Shown: in pieces, positions 8,200-17,856 of the stretch | Layout: the number at the start of each line of letters is the position of its first letter | Numbering within the stretch: the stretch's first letter is position 1 | Assembly (NCBI RefSeq): GCF_041477585.1 | Contig: NZ_JBGNYA010000001.1 | Span: 1,922,001-1,986,000 of the forward strand | DNA from: Halobellus sp. MBLA0158 | GTDB taxonomy: Archaea; Halobacteriota; Halobacteria; Halobacteriales; Haloferacaceae | Direction of reading: 5' to 3' | DNA length: 64,000 nucleotides | Notes under the pieces: model-generated | What the model saw: only the letters and a program-made list of their open reading frames with translations | Told to the model about the DNA's origin: nothing | Database searches by the model: none | Program-made: the position numbers and the translations under genes

Positions 8200-9950
8200 T
8201 GGTCTGCCTCCTGGAGGGTCGCTTTGATGTCGTCTGCGAGTTCGTCGGCCTTGAACCGCACGCCGTCGTACTTGTTCAGGCGGTCGACCCGCGAGAGCGT
8301 GTCGTGTTCGACGACGTCGGCGAACTGCCCCGTGGCGTTACACTCGACGACGATGACGTTCTCCGCGGACTCGACCTCCGCTGTGAGGTCCGGCCGAGGG
8401 AACAGATACGGCACCGAGAGGAACCGGACGTCGACGCGGTCCTCTTCGAGGAACTCGATCGCCTCCTCCATCGCGCCCTCGTTCGACCCCCACGAGATCA
8501 CGAGGTTCTCGGAGTCGGGGTCGCCGAACTCCCGCGGCTCCCAGTTTTCTTCCTCACGCGCGGTCTCGACCTTGCGGTTGCGCTTGTCGACCTGTTCGAC
8601 GCGCATCTCGGTGTCTTCGGTCCGGCGGCCGAGTTCGTCGTGTTCGAGGCCCGTCGACATATGTGCGCCCTCGGCGGTGCCGGGGAACGCCCGCGGGGAG
8701 ACGCCGTCGTCGGTGATGGCGTGCGGCTTGAACTGGCCCTTCTCGTTTTGCCACTCCTCGATGGACTCCTCGTCGACGACCTTGCCGCGCTCGATCTCGA
8801 CCTCGTCCATATCGAACGTCTCCGGCGGGAAGGTCTGTTCTGTGACCGCAAGCGAGAGGTCGGCGGCGATGTAGACCGGCGTCTGGTACTTCTCGGCGAG
8901 GTTGAACGCCTCGACGGTCTTCCAGAAGCACTCCGAGATGGTCGTCGGCCCGAGGACGAACCGGGGAATCTCGCCGTGGCCGCCGTAGAGCATCATGTTC
9001 AGATCGCCCTGTTCCTGCTTCGTCGGCATCCCCGTCGAGGGGCCCGACCGCATCACGTCGACGACGACGAGCGGCGTCTCGGAGGTCGCCACCAGGCCGA
9101 AGGTCTCGGCCATCAGGTCGATCCCGGGCCCGGAGGTCGCGGTCATCGAGCGGGCGCCGGCGCGCGCCGCGCCGAGCGCGATGTTGATCGCCGAGAGCTC
9201 GTCTTCGGCCTGGACGACGTGGCCGCCGAACTGCTCGATCCGGCCGGTGAGGTACTCCATCACGTCGGTCGCGGGCGTGATCGGATAGCCGGCGTAGAAC
9301 TTACAGCCGGCGGCGATCGCGCCCATCCCGATGGCCTCGTCGCCGTTCAGGAGGACGTAGTCCGAATCCGTCGTCTCCAGTTCGTAGTCGAAGTCGTGGT
9401 CGTACTCGTCGGCGACGTAGTCGCGGCCCTTCCGGGCGGCCTCCTTGTTGTTGTCGACGAGGGCCTTCCCCTTCGAGCCGAAGCGCTTCTCCAAGGCGCT
9501 GTCGAGGTTCTCGATCGGGAAGTCCGCGACCTCGCAGGCGGCGCCGAGCGCGACGACGTTGCGCATGATCGCGCCGCCGGCCTCCTCGGCGAGGCGCTTG
9601 AGGGGGACGTTCAGCCCGATCATCCCCTCGGGGATCTCGACGTTCTCCATCGTCGTGCGCTCGCCGTCGTAGATGATGACGGAGCCGTCGTGGAGCTCGT
9701 CGAGGTTCTCCTCGATCGTGCGCGGGGTCAGCGCGATGAGGACGTCGAGCCGGTCGACGACGCTCTGGACGGGATCGACCGCGGTTCGAACCTTGTACGC
9801 CGTGTAGCCGCCACGGATCCGGGACGCGAAGTCCTTCGACGTGAACACGTGTCGCCCGGCCCGAGAGAGTGCCTGGGCGAAGATTTTTCCCGTCGAGTCG
9901 ATGCCATCGCCGGCTTCCCCGCCGATGGCCCAGTTGAAGTCCGCAGGCAT
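8196..9950 (-). CDS. korA: 2-oxoglutarate:ferredoxin oxidoreductase, alpha subunit (gamma-alpha fusion)
   Basis: Subunit of 584 residues in which the gamma domain (about 1-180, beginning WAIGGEAGDGI) is fused to the alpha domain (from about 200, with KFYAGYPITPATDVMEYL). This fused layout is normal for haloarchaeal KorA and PorA. Together with KorB it forms the CoA-dependent 2-oxoacid:ferredoxin oxidoreductase. The start at 9950 gives the canonical N-terminus. The upstream region has an AT-rich stretch (10020-10100) that includes a leftward TATA-like box near 10047-10058, suitable for a korAB promoter with a leader of some 70-80 bases. Confidence 0.93.
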   Translation of the reverse strand: MPADFNWAIGGEAGDGIDSTGKIFAQALSRAGRHVFTSKDFASRIRGGYTAYKVRTAVDPVQSVVDRLDVLIALTPRTIEENLDELHDGSVIIYDGERTTMENVEIPEGMIGLNVPLKRLAEEAGGAIMRNVVALGAACEVADFPIENLDSALEKRFGSKGKALVDNNKEAARKGRDYVADEYDHDFDYELETTDSDYVLLNGDEAIGMGAIAAGCKFYAGYPITPATDVMEYLTGRIEQFGGHVVQAEDELSAINIALGAARAGARSMTATSGPGIDLMAETFGLVATSETPLVVVDVMRSGPSTGMPTKQEQGDLNMMLYGGHGEIPRFVLGPTTISECFWKTVEAFNLAEKYQTPVYIAADLSLAVTEQTFPPETFDMDEVEIERGKVVDEESIEEWQNEKGQFKPHAITDDGVSPRAFPGTAEGAHMSTGLEHDELGRRTEDTEMRVEQVDKRNRKVETAREEENWEPREFGDPDSENLVISWGSNEGAMEEAIEFLEEDRVDVRFLSVPYLFPRPDLTAEVESAENVIVVECNATGQFADVVEHDTLSRVDRLNKYDGVRFKADELADDIKATLQEADQ

Positions 9951-10140
9951 GTGGCTAAGGGGTTGCCCAGGCCCGAAGAAAAGCCTTCTGAAAAGCCTTG
10001 AAAAAAGAAACGGTTCGAGACAGCCAAAAGTTAACAGTAACAGGCATTATACGGAATATAAATTGAAGAAGTAATATAATATACCAAAATTTCCATCTAG
10101 AATGATCAAATGTCCATCCGAAATTTCCGGTCGCGAACGC

Positions 10141-10210
10141 CGTCGACTCGCCGGTTCGGCGGCACTTATACCGGGCGTCGACTCGCCGGTTCGGCGGCAC
10201 TTATACCGGG
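10141..10210 (+). repeat. Perfect 35-bp tandem duplication carrying a TATA-like box
   Basis: Two exact, adjacent copies of a 35-base block (10141-10175 and 10176-10210). Each holds a CTTATA element (10165-10170 and 10200-10205) preceded by GGCGGCA. The block lies in the 355-base divergent space between korA and the flavoprotein gene that starts at 10306. The second TATA would place transcription start near 10228. The remaining intergenic DNA (9951-10140) is AT-rich and probably serves korA. Confidence 0.85.
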
Positions 10211-10305
10211 GATTCCTCGTCGTCGTGCGCGCGAGCGGAATCGCCGGAGCGTCGACTACGAGGCCGGAAGGCAAAGGCCTTCTCGCCGGATCCGATAGTG
10301 GGGAT

Positions 10306-10944
10306 ATGGACGCGACAGTCACCGTCAGTGCGGTCCGCGACGTCGGACCCCACACGATCGCACTCGAACTGGAGTCGCCGGACGGATTCGACGCCGAGCC
10401 CGGGCAGTTCGTGAAGCTCCGCGGCACCGTCGACGGCGAGGACTACGCCCGGTTCTACACGCTCTCGTCGCCCGACGCAGACGCGACGTTCGAGGTCACC
10501 GTCGGCGTCGATCCCGACGAGGCGGGCCCGTTCAGTCAGTACCTCCTCGATCTTGCCGCGGGCGACACCCTGGAGATTTCCGGGCCGTTCGGGCGGAGCT
10601 TCTACGACGGGGAACCGCGCGCGGTCGTCCTCGCGGGCGGCCCGGGGATCGGCCCCGCGGTCGGGATCGCCGAGGCGGCCGTCGCCGGCGGCAACGAGGC
10701 CGCGATCGTCTACCAGACCGACGCTCCGGCCCACGAGGATCGCCTCGACGCGCTCGAAGACGCCGGCGTGTCGATCGTCGTCACCGACGGCGACATCACC
10801 GACGCGGTCGGCGACGCGGCCACCGGCGCCGAGGGCGAGCAGATCTTCGTCTACGGCTTCGCCGACTTCGTCGACGACGCGACGGCGGCGCTCGAAGCGG
10901 CGAGCGTCGACACCGACCGGGCGAAGTTCGAGAATTTCGGCTGA
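10306..10944 (+). CDS. FAD-binding oxidoreductase (ferredoxin reductase-like)
   Basis: Cytosolic protein of 212 residues of the ferredoxin-NADP+ reductase superfamily. Residues 1-100 form the FAD-binding barrel with the RFYTLSS motif at 49-55 (Arg-x-Tyr-Thr/Ser). Residues about 105-212 are the nucleotide-binding half, with GGPGIGP near 111-117. No iron-sulfur or ferredoxin domain is attached, so it must pass electrons to a separate partner. The ATG at 10306 is chosen because family similarity (VTVSAVRDVGPHT) starts there. The frame is open back to 10102, and an in-frame GTG at 10225 sits 25 bases after the second TATA box, so a longer form cannot be excluded. Confidence 0.85.
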   Translation: MDATVTVSAVRDVGPHTIALELESPDGFDAEPGQFVKLRGTVDGEDYARFYTLSSPDADATFEVTVGVDPDEAGPFSQYLLDLAAGDTLEISGPFGRSFYDGEPRAVVLAGGPGIGPAVGIAEAAVAGGNEAAIVYQTDAPAHEDRLDALEDAGVSIVVTDGDITDAVGDAATGAEGEQIFVYGFADFVDDATAALEAASVDTDRAKFENFG

Positions 10945-11034
10945 GGAGAGATCCGAAATCGAGATGGTCGGAGCGCCGGCCGAGACGACAGCCATCCCTC
11001 CGAACGACGATTTAAATAGTCCTCCAAGGACGCA

Positions 11035-11970
11035 TCACATCTCGGTCTCGATCTCATCGACGACCGGCCAGACCCGCCAGACGGCGATCGCGAGGGCGCC
11101 GAGCCACCAGAGCAAGAGGCCGAACGCGTTCGCCAGCGCGTTTCCCGCGGCGACGTCGGCCCCGCCGACGACGCCCACGGCCGACGAGAGCACGAGCCCG
11201 CGGAACGCGCTGTTGGGGCTCAGCGCCAGCAGCGCCGCCACTACCTCCTCGGAGACGAAGCCGCCGGCCAGCCCGGCCACGAGCGCTGTATCGATCCCCA
11301 ACACGAGCGTCACCGCGAGCGCGGCCGCGAGCGCGAAGGCCGTCCGGACGGTCCGGGCCGCCGCGGAGATGGCGACCGTCGCCGCGAGGACGACGAGCGT
11401 GAACGCCGCCGCGAGCGCCACGAAGCGGACGTAGCGGACGCCCGAATCGGCCGCGGCGTTGATCGCCAGGAACGTCGGGATGTCCGCGGTGAGAAGCGGG
11501 ACGAGCAGGCCGACGGCGACGAGCGCCCCGACGACGACGCTCACCAGCGCCAGCGCGCGCCCGAGGTAGATCCCGCCGACGTAGGCGAGCCGGGGGACGT
11601 CGAACGTCCGGAGGACGTCCAGTTCGCCCGTCTCGCGGTCGCCGAGGATCGACCGGTATCCGAACGCGATTGCCAGGAGGGGCACCAGCACCTCGACGAA
11701 CGTGAGCAGGTCCAGCGTGAGGGGGACGAACCCCCCGCCGCCGCCCGTGCCCGCCCAGGCAACGGCGACAACGCTCGCGACGAACGCCGCAGACAGCGCC
11801 AGCAACGCGGGCGTCCGGGCGATGGTCCGGAGTTCGCGCGTCGCGACGACCAGCAGGTCGGTCCGGATCCGCTCGGAGCGGGTCCACGTCGTCGCATCGG
11901 AATCCCTCTCGGGGGCGTCTCCGTTCCCACCACCCGTCGCCCCGGTTGCCTCGCTATTCGCTTCACTCAT
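11035..11970 (-). CDS. nosY: NosY-type ABC transporter permease
   Basis: Integral membrane protein of 311 residues with six hydrophobic segments after a polar N-terminus of about 40 residues. [12 protein letters not shown], the [19 protein letters not shown] segment and the overall layout match ABC-2-type permeases of the NosY group. With NosF it forms the ATP-driven membrane complex that serves NosD during copper-site assembly of nitrous oxide reductase. Its start overlaps the nosF stop by eight bases. It is the last gene of the nosLDFY operon and converges on the ferredoxin-reductase-like gene. Confidence 0.85.
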   Translation of the reverse strand: MSEANSEATGATGGGNGDAPERDSDATTWTRSERIRTDLLVVATRELRTIARTPALLALSAAFVASVVAVAWAGTGGGGGFVPLTLDLLTFVEVLVPLLAIAFGYRSILGDRETGELDVLRTFDVPRLAYVGGIYLGRALALVSVVVGALVAVGLLVPLLTADIPTFLAINAAADSGVRYVRFVALAAAFTLVVLAATVAISAAARTVRTAFALAAALAVTLVLGIDTALVAGLAGGFVSEEVVAALLALSPNSAFRGLVLSSAVGVVGGADVAAGNALANAFGLLLWWLGALAIAVWRVWPVVDEIETEM

Positions 11971-12784
11971 CGTCCCGCACCTCCGTTTCCTCGGCGTCTC
12001 CGCTTTCGCTTCCGCCTCCGCCGGCGCCGGCCCGCACCGTCGATTCCCCGGCCTCAGCGCGGACGAGCCGGAGGAACGCCTCCGAGAGCGATGCGGTATC
12101 GGTCTCGTCGAGGAGCGTCGCGGGCGCGCCGCTCGCCACGAACCCGCCGTCGTCGAGGACGTAGACGGTGTCGGCGTGGGCCTCGACGGCCGGGAGCTCG
12201 TGGGATGCGACGACGACGCCTGTGCCCTCCGCGGCGAGATCGCCGACCACGGCGAACAGCCGCTCGACCATCGCGGGGTCGAGGCCGCTGCCGGGCTCGT
12301 CGAGGAGCAGTACCGCGGGATCGCCGAGGACGGCCTGTCCGAGGCCGAGCAGTCGGGTCATTCCGCCCGAGAGCGAGCCGACCGCGCGGTCGCCCACGTC
12401 GGCGAGGCCGACTCGACCGAGCGTGGCCGCGACGGCGTTGCTCCCGACGCCCGGGAGCAGCGACGCGTAGAATTCCAGGGTGTCGCGGGCGGTGAAGCCC
12501 TCGCGGAACGCGGGCTGCTGGGGGAGGAAGCCCACGCGCCGGGCGCCCCCGGCGCCGCTCGGGACCGCGACGTCGCCGCCGGCGGCCCCGTCGAGGCCCG
12601 CGAGGACCCGGAGCAGGGTCGACTTCCCCGATCCGTTGGGACCGACGACCGCCGCGACCTCGCCGCGCTCGACCGTCAGGTCCACGCCCGAGAGCACCTC
12701 GACGTCGCCGAACGCCTGTTCGATACCGTCTGCGCGCAGGGCGACCGCGTCCCCGCTCGGACCCTCGCTCGCGCCGTCGCTCAC
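11963..12784 (-). CDS. nosF: NosF-type ABC transporter ATP-binding protein
   Basis: Cytoplasmic ATPase of 273 residues starting with GTG at 12784. Walker A is GPNGSGKST, the signature loop LSGGM, and Walker B LLLDEP, followed by the switch His in [12 protein letters not shown]. The C-terminal 40 residues are low-complexity Gly/Glu. Position between nosD and nosY identifies it as NosF, the energising subunit of the NosDFY complex. The GTG shares four bases (GTGA) with the nosD stop. Confidence 0.9.
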   Translation of the reverse strand: MSDGASEGPSGDAVALRADGIEQAFGDVEVLSGVDLTVERGEVAAVVGPNGSGKSTLLRVLAGLDGAAGGDVAVPSGAGGARRVGFLPQQPAFREGFTARDTLEFYASLLPGVGSNAVAATLGRVGLADVGDRAVGSLSGGMTRLLGLGQAVLGDPAVLLLDEPGSGLDPAMVERLFAVVGDLAAEGTGVVVASHELPAVEAHADTVYVLDDGGFVASGAPATLLDETDTASLSEAFLRLVRAEAGESTVRAGAGGGGSESGDAEETEVRDDE

Positions 12785-14859
12785 GCCGCCTCACCCCCGG
12801 TCGGTCCGTGTGTCGGCTCGGGGACGGGCGTGCTCGATCCGTCCGAGGCGGCCGATTCGGACGCGTTCCGCGCGGCCGCGACGAGATCGGGGTGGAAGGG
12901 CCGCGTCCGGGCGGCGGCGTCGACGACGCCCGACTGCCGGAGGCCGGAGACGGCGTCTTGGACCCGCCGGAGCGTCGCCACCGCGGGCGACTGCGCGAGC
13001 GTCGTCGCGCCCGCGGCCGCGCCGAGCCGGGAGTCCACCGGCCCCGTGGGACGGTACGGCCGGTCGTAGACGCCGTCCCCGTCGCCGTCGGCGATCGGGA
13101 GCGCGCCCCAGTGGTTGCCGACGCCGCGGTGGGACCACGTCCGGAGCGGGCCGATTCTCGCCTCCACCGCGCGTCCGTTGCCGACGAAGTCGTTGCGGAC
13201 GACCCAGTTCGACGGCAGGATCTCGCCTGCCCGCGCGCCGACGCGGTTGTCGACGACGACGTTGCCGACGAAGGCGTTCCGGTCGCCCGCGACGGTGATC
13301 CCGTACTCGTTGCCGGCGACGACGTTGCGGGCGTAGTAGGAGGCGCCGCCTGCCGGTACGACGCCGTAGGTGCTGTCGCGCACGTCGTTGCCGACCACGA
13401 GATTCCTGGTCGGACGCGTCATCACGATGACGCCGGCCTGGGCGTCGCGGACGGTGTTGTTCGCGACCAGCGACGCGGAGGTGTACATCTCGTGGACGCC
13501 GTACCGGCCCGGGTCCGCGCGGTTGTCGCGGATGACGCTCCCGTCCGCGCGGTGGGTGTAGACGCCGTCTCGGCCGCCGAGAAACGTCGAGTCCTCGACG
13601 ACGCTCGGCGCGCCGATAAGCACGACGCTCATAAAGCCCTCGCTGGCCGTGTCGGCGCCGCGGACGGTCAGTCCCGAAATCACGCTCTGCGGGCTCTCGC
13701 GGACGATGACGCCGCTCGCGGGCGTATCGATCGCGACGTCCGCGACGGCGGCGCCGGCCGCCCCGTCGAGGACGATCCCGGCGTCGCCGTAGCCGTAGGC
13801 CAGCTGGACCGTGGTGTCCCAGTCCGCCGACTCGTTCCGGCGCTCGCGGCCGCGGCTTCCGATGTCGCCGACGCCCGCGATCCGGAGGTCCGTCACGGCG
13901 GCGCCATCGGCCCTGACCACGACGACGGTCCCGTTGCCGTCGCCGCGGAGGGTCGTCGGGGGCGCGGCTCCGTCGCCGCCCGCTCCGCCGGTCGCAGTCG
14001 CACCAGCGCCAGCGCCGGCCAGCGTCACCGAGCGGTTCAGCACGACCTGGTCGACGTCGTAGCTCCCGGCCGGGACGTAGACGGTCGTGTTCGGCGGCGC
14101 GCTCCCGACCGCGGCCGCGACCGTCGGCGCGGTCTCTACGTCCGCAGGCGTGCCCGAAGCCGCGGCGCCGCCGCTGCCGACGACGACGCTCACGGGCCGG
14201 TCACGTCGCTCGGCGGCTTCGCCGACCGTCCGGTTCGCCCAGGCCTGACGCTCTTCGATCGACGCCTCGAACTCGGCCAGTCGAGCGTCGAGCGGGTCGC
14301 CGGCGCTGTCTTTCAGCGCCTCCCAGCCGGCGACCGAACCCCCGTGCGCCGCGGCGAACCGCTCGGCGTCGTCACGCTCGGAGAAGGGCACGACGATCGT
14401 CCCCGAGGGGATTCGCGCGTCGCTGTCGACGACGAAGTGGGCGCTCTCGGCGGGCGTCCAGCCGACCGCGCGGCCGCGCTCGGGGACGACGTAGCCCTCG
14501 TCGGTCAGGGTCGGCGTGACCGTCGAGAAGTCCGAGACGTAGACCGCGAGCGGGTCGCCGAACTGCCGCCGGGCGCTCGCGTCGCCGAGTTCGCTCGCGA
14601 CGGTCTCGATGCCGACGTAGCCGACGACGTAGCGGTATCCGGAGTAGAACACCTGGGCGCGGGGGAGCGCGAATCCCTCGGCTTCGGCCCGCCGGGCGTC
14701 GACGCCCGTCCCGCCCATACTCACGGTGTCCTCGAAGTCCACGGGGCGGAGCGTCTCGCCGCTGGCCGGCGTCAGCGCGAACGAGAGGCTCGCGACGACG
14801 AGCACGAGCGCGACCCCCGCGGTCAGCCACGCGGTCCCGGACGGCGAGAGCAGCGCCAT
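12781..14859 (-). CDS. nosD: NosD with an N-terminal NosL-like domain
   Basis: Protein of 692 residues. An N-terminal hydrophobic helix (residues 9-30) acts as signal or anchor. Residues about 65-185 align by eye with the NosL encoded next door: FYSGYR against FYADQR, a central VYVSDFS against YVTDYS, then [19 protein letters not shown] against TYVVDSEVKGTMGRDLIAF, and [12 protein letters not shown] against SDAEAFQTEHGG. This domain has no cysteine, so the NosL copper motif is absent. Residues about 240-620 are a right-handed parallel beta-helix with repeated G.SVI.DN/N.V.GN motifs, as in NosD carbohydrate-binding/sugar-hydrolase (CASH) domains. NosD works outside the membrane with NosFY in maturation of nitrous oxide reductase. 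Its ATG overlaps the nosL stop by one base (TGATG). Confidence 0.87.
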   Translation of the reverse strand: MALLSPSGTAWLTAGVALVLVVASLSFALTPASGETLRPVDFEDTVSMGGTGVDARRAEAEGFALPRAQVFYSGYRYVVGYVGIETVASELGDASARRQFGDPLAVYVSDFSTVTPTLTDEGYVVPERGRAVGWTPAESAHFVVDSDARIPSGTIVVPFSERDDAERFAAAHGGSVAGWEALKDSAGDPLDARLAEFEASIEERQAWANRTVGEAAERRDRPVSVVVGSGGAAASGTPADVETAPTVAAAVGSAPPNTTVYVPAGSYDVDQVVLNRSVTLAGAGAGATATGGAGGDGAAPPTTLRGDGNGTVVVVRADGAAVTDLRIAGVGDIGSRGRERRNESADWDTTVQLAYGYGDAGIVLDGAAGAAVADVAIDTPASGVIVRESPQSVISGLTVRGADTASEGFMSVVLIGAPSVVEDSTFLGGRDGVYTHRADGSVIRDNRADPGRYGVHEMYTSASLVANNTVRDAQAGVIVMTRPTRNLVVGNDVRDSTYGVVPAGGASYYARNVVAGNEYGITVAGDRNAFVGNVVVDNRVGARAGEILPSNWVVRNDFVGNGRAVEARIGPLRTWSHRGVGNHWGALPIADGDGDGVYDRPYRPTGPVDSRLGAAAGATTLAQSPAVATLRRVQDAVSGLRQSGVVDAAARTRPFHPDLVAAARNASESAASDGSSTPVPEPTHGPTGGEAA

Positions 14860-15488
14860 CACTTGCCGAGGCCGGCGACGACCTCCGGGGTCACGCCGTC
14901 GTGGGTCGTGAGCGACCCGCCGTGTTCGGTCTGGAACGCCTCCGCGTCGCTTTCGCTCGTGAACGCGATGAGGTCTCTGCCCATCGTTCCCTTCACCTCG
15001 GAGTCGACGACGTAGGTCACGTCGCTCGCCGGCGCGAACGCCGACGCCTCGTAGTGCCGCGAGATGAGGGTGTCGCCGCCGTCCTCGAACACCTCGTAGT
15101 CGACCGCGGAGTAGTCGGTGACGTAGAACGCGACGTCCTCCCACTCCCCCTCGCGCTCGAACTCGTACTGGTAGGCCTCCCAGGTGCTGTCGAACCGCGC
15201 GGGGTTGTCGTGGCCGTTCGGCCGCTGGTCCGCGTAGAAGATCTCGGTCGTCGGCCCCGGGTGCTGTCGGATCGTCATCCCGCAGACGTCGCAGGTGGCG
15301 CCCTCGGGGACCGTGACCGCCGCGGGGGCGTCGGCGTCGTCGCTGCCGCCGTCCCCGTTGCCTCCGCCGCCGAGACACCCGGCCAAAGCCGTCGTCGCCG
15401 CGCCGGCCCCGGCGAGGAGGAACGGTCGCCGCCGGACGCCGGCGGTGTCGATACGGGCGTCGCCCGCCGCCCGTCGCTCGTCTCTCAT
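14859..15488 (-). CDS. nosL: NosL copper-binding lipoprotein
   Basis: Lipoprotein of 209 residues. The N-terminus has a twin-arginine-like motif (RRRPFLLAG) and a lipobox LAGC, so it should be exported and anchored on the outer face of the membrane. The Cu(I)-binding motif CDVCGM spans residues 66-71 with both cysteines and the methionine. The conserved YVVDSEVKGTMG and HGG segments confirm NosL. NosL delivers copper for the catalytic site of nitrous oxide reductase, working with NosDFY. It is the first gene of the operon. A TATA-like box sits 26 bases upstream of the ATG. Confidence 0.92.
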   Translation of the reverse strand: MRDERRAAGDARIDTAGVRRRPFLLAGAGAATTALAGCLGGGGNGDGGSDDADAPAAVTVPEGATCDVCGMTIRQHPGPTTEIFYADQRPNGHDNPARFDSTWEAYQYEFEREGEWEDVAFYVTDYSAVDYEVFEDGGDTLISRHYEASAFAPASDVTYVVDSEVKGTMGRDLIAFTSESDAEAFQTEHGGSLTTHDGVTPEVVAGLGK

Positions 15489-15510
15489 ACCCGAGCGTAG
15501 ACGTGCGCCG

Positions 15511-15518
15511 GATAAAAC
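15511..15518 (-). promoter_or_regulatory. Putative nosL TATA box
   Basis: On the minus strand a TTTTATC-type box is centred about 26 bases upstream of the nosL ATG, as expected for a leaderless haloarchaeal transcript. Further upstream (15554-15579) an AT-rich imperfect inverted repeat (GGATATTT...AAATACC) lies between nosL and acs and could be an operator for either. Confidence 0.5.
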
Positions 15519-15614
15519 ACGCGGGTCGGTTCCAGCCTCGTGAGAAATGTTTGGGATATTTACAATATTAGGAAATACCGATCGGGGGATGGACCGTGCG
15601 AACGCGTCGCGAGG

Positions 15615-15622
15615 ATTTATGA
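15615..15622 (+). promoter_or_regulatory. Putative acs TATA box
   Basis: An ATTTATGA element in the divergent nosL/acs region, centred about 32 bases before the ATG at 15650. It supports that ATG rather than the one at 15635, which would lie too close to the box to be on the transcript. Confidence 0.4.
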
Positions 15623-15649
15623 ACTGGTGACAGAATGTTTCGAACGACT

Positions 15650-17629
15650 ATGACCGACGACGGAGACGGAGACCTCGAAGCCCGCCTCGTCGAACAGGAG
15701 ACGTTCGAGCCGTCCGACGAGTTCGTCGAGCAGGCGAACGTCTCGGACGAGTCCATCTACGAGGAGTTCGAGGAGGACTGGCCCCGGTGTTGGACCCGCG
15801 CGGCCGACCTCCTCGACTGGGACTCGCCGTACAGCGAGGTGCTCGACGACTCCGAGGAGCCGTTCTACGAGTGGTTCGCCGACGGCACCCTGAACGCCTC
15901 CTACAACTGCGTCGACCGCCACGTCGAGAGCGGCGACAAGAACCGCGCCGCGATCAAGTGGGAGGGCGAACACGGCGAGACGCGCACCTACACCTACCAG
16001 GACCTCTACCGCGAGGTCAACGAGTTCGCCGCGGCGCTCCGGGAGCTGGGCGTCGAGGAGGACGACGTCGTCACGCTGTATATGCCGATGGTCCCCGAGC
16101 TCCCGATCGCGATGCTGGCCTGTGCGCGGATCGGCGCGCCGCACTCTGTCGTCTTCGCGGGCTTCTCGGCGGACGCGCTCGCGACGCGGATGAACTCCGC
16201 CGACTCGCGGTATCTGATCACCTGCGACGGGTACTACCGCCGCGGCGACCCGCTCGACCACCTCGCGAAGGCGAACGAGGGCCTCGCGGGCGTCGACCAC
16301 GGCGTCGACGCGACGGTCGTCGTCGACCGCCTCGGCGAGGACGGCTTCGGCCACGACCTCAGCGGGAACCAACACGACTGGGACGACCTCGTCGCCGACC
16401 ACCAGGGCGCCCGCGTCGACCCCGTCGAGCGCGACGCCGAGGATATGCTGTTCCTGATGTACACCTCGGGGACGACCGGCGAGCCGAAGGGCGTCAAGCA
16501 CACCACCGGCGGCTACCTCGCCTATGCGACCTGGACCTCCCACGCGGTACTGGACCTCGAACCCGAGGACACCTACTGGTGCTCGGCGGACATCGGGTGG
16601 ATCACGGGCCACTCCTACATCGTCTACGGCCCGCTGTCGCTCGGCACGACGACGGTGATGTACGAGGGCACGCCCGACTACCCCGAGCGCGACCGCCTGT
16701 GGGAACTGGTCGAGAAGTACGCCGTCGACGTGTTCTACACGGCGCCGACGGCGATTCGGGCGTTTATGAAGTGGGGTTCGGAGTTCCCCGAGCGACACGA
16801 CCTCTCCAGCCTGCGACTGCTGGGGACGGTCGGCGAGCCGATCAATCCCCGCGCGTGGAAGTGGTACTACAAGCACATCGGGAACGAGGAGTGCCCGATC
16901 GTCGACACGTGGTGGCAGACCGAGACCGGCGGGATGATGGTCACCACCCTGCCCGGCGTCGGCACGATGAAGCCCGGGTCGGCGGGCCCGCCGCTTCCGG
17001 GTATCGACGCGCGCGTCGTCGACACCGAGGGCGAGGAGGTCGGCGCCGGCCGCGCGGGCTATCTGACGGTCGATAAACCCTGGCCGGGGATGTTGCGGAC
17101 GCTGTACAACAACGACGAGCGGTTCATCGGGGAGTACTGGGAGGAGTACTCCGACCCCGACGCCGACGAGTGGGTGTACTTCCCTGAGGACGGCGCGAAG
17201 ATCGACGACGACGGCTACATCACCATCCTGGGCCGCGTCGACGACGTGATCAACGTCTCGGGCCACCGCCTGGGGACGATGGAGATCGAGTCCGCGATCG
17301 TCGGCGTCGAGGGCGTCGCCGAGGCCGCCGTCGTCGGCGGCGACCACGAGGTCAAGGGCGAGGCCGTCTACGCCTACGTGATCCTCGAAGACGGCTACGA
17401 CGGGTCCGAGGAGATGCGCGAGGCGATCATCGAAGGCGTCGAGGACGCGATCGGGCCGATCGCCCGCCCCGAGCAGGTGATCTTCACGCCCGAGCTCCCG
17501 AAGACCCGGTCCGGGAAGATTATGCGTCGCTTGCTGGAGGAGATCGCCAACGGCGAGGAACTCGGCGACACGACGACCCTCCGCAATCCCGAAATCGTCG
17601 AGGACATCCAGGCGAAAGTGTCCGACTGA
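15650..17629 (+). CDS. acs: Acetyl-CoA synthetase (AMP-forming)
   Basis: Cytosolic enzyme of 659 residues, standard length for AMP-forming acetate:CoA ligase. It makes acetyl-CoA from acetate, ATP and CoA. The adenylation P-loop reads YTSGTTGEPKGV, the A5 region WWQTETG, the hinge region GRVDDVINVSGHRLGT, and the C-terminal acetylation-site motif RSGKIMRR with the catalytic lysine is intact. The ATG at 15650 is preferred from promoter spacing; an ATG at 15635 would add five residues. It supports growth on acetate and is divergent from nosLDFY. Confidence 0.93.
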   Translation: MTDDGDGDLEARLVEQETFEPSDEFVEQANVSDESIYEEFEEDWPRCWTRAADLLDWDSPYSEVLDDSEEPFYEWFADGTLNASYNCVDRHVESGDKNRAAIKWEGEHGETRTYTYQDLYREVNEFAAALRELGVEEDDVVTLYMPMVPELPIAMLACARIGAPHSVVFAGFSADALATRMNSADSRYLITCDGYYRRGDPLDHLAKANEGLAGVDHGVDATVVVDRLGEDGFGHDLSGNQHDWDDLVADHQGARVDPVERDAEDMLFLMYTSGTTGEPKGVKHTTGGYLAYATWTSHAVLDLEPEDTYWCSADIGWITGHSYIVYGPLSLGTTTVMYEGTPDYPERDRLWELVEKYAVDVFYTAPTAIRAFMKWGSEFPERHDLSSLRLLGTVGEPINPRAWKWYYKHIGNEECPIVDTWWQTETGGMMVTTLPGVGTMKPGSAGPPLPGIDARVVDTEGEEVGAGRAGYLTVDKPWPGMLRTLYNNDERFIGEYWEEYSDPDADEWVYFPEDGAKIDDDGYITILGRVDDVINVSGHRLGTMEIESAIVGVEGVAEAAVVGGDHEVKGEAVYAYVILEDGYDGSEEMREAIIEGVEDAIGPIARPEQVIFTPELPKTRSGKIMRRLLEEIANGEELGDTTTLRNPEIVEDIQAKVSD

Positions 17630-17856
17630 GTCGGCGCGTCGACGCTGCCGCGCTGGTGTATCGCGCCTTCCGCACGCTCGTCGGCGCTGAAGGGTCGACC
17701 GCGATGAGATGGTACAGGACAGGACGGGACCGCAGTCGTTTCGTCCGTTTCGTCTCCTCGCTTGGAATTCATCCGTCCGTCGTCGATCTTGCCCGTCGAA
17801 GAATCGCCGGCCATCCCACCAATAGGTTTACCGGGAGACCGGCGCGATAGTACTGT

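Noticed and set aside
8199-10001. 600-codon frame antisense to korA
   Set aside because: High-GC shadow of korA; arginine- and valine-rich with no motif.
11009-11018. TTTAAA box as a promoter
   Set aside because: It lies between the 3' ends of two convergent genes with no gene placed to use it.
17656-17850. 64-codon frame between acs and the zinc-ribbon regulator
   Set aside because: Arginine-rich, not acidic, and without any motif; likely chance.
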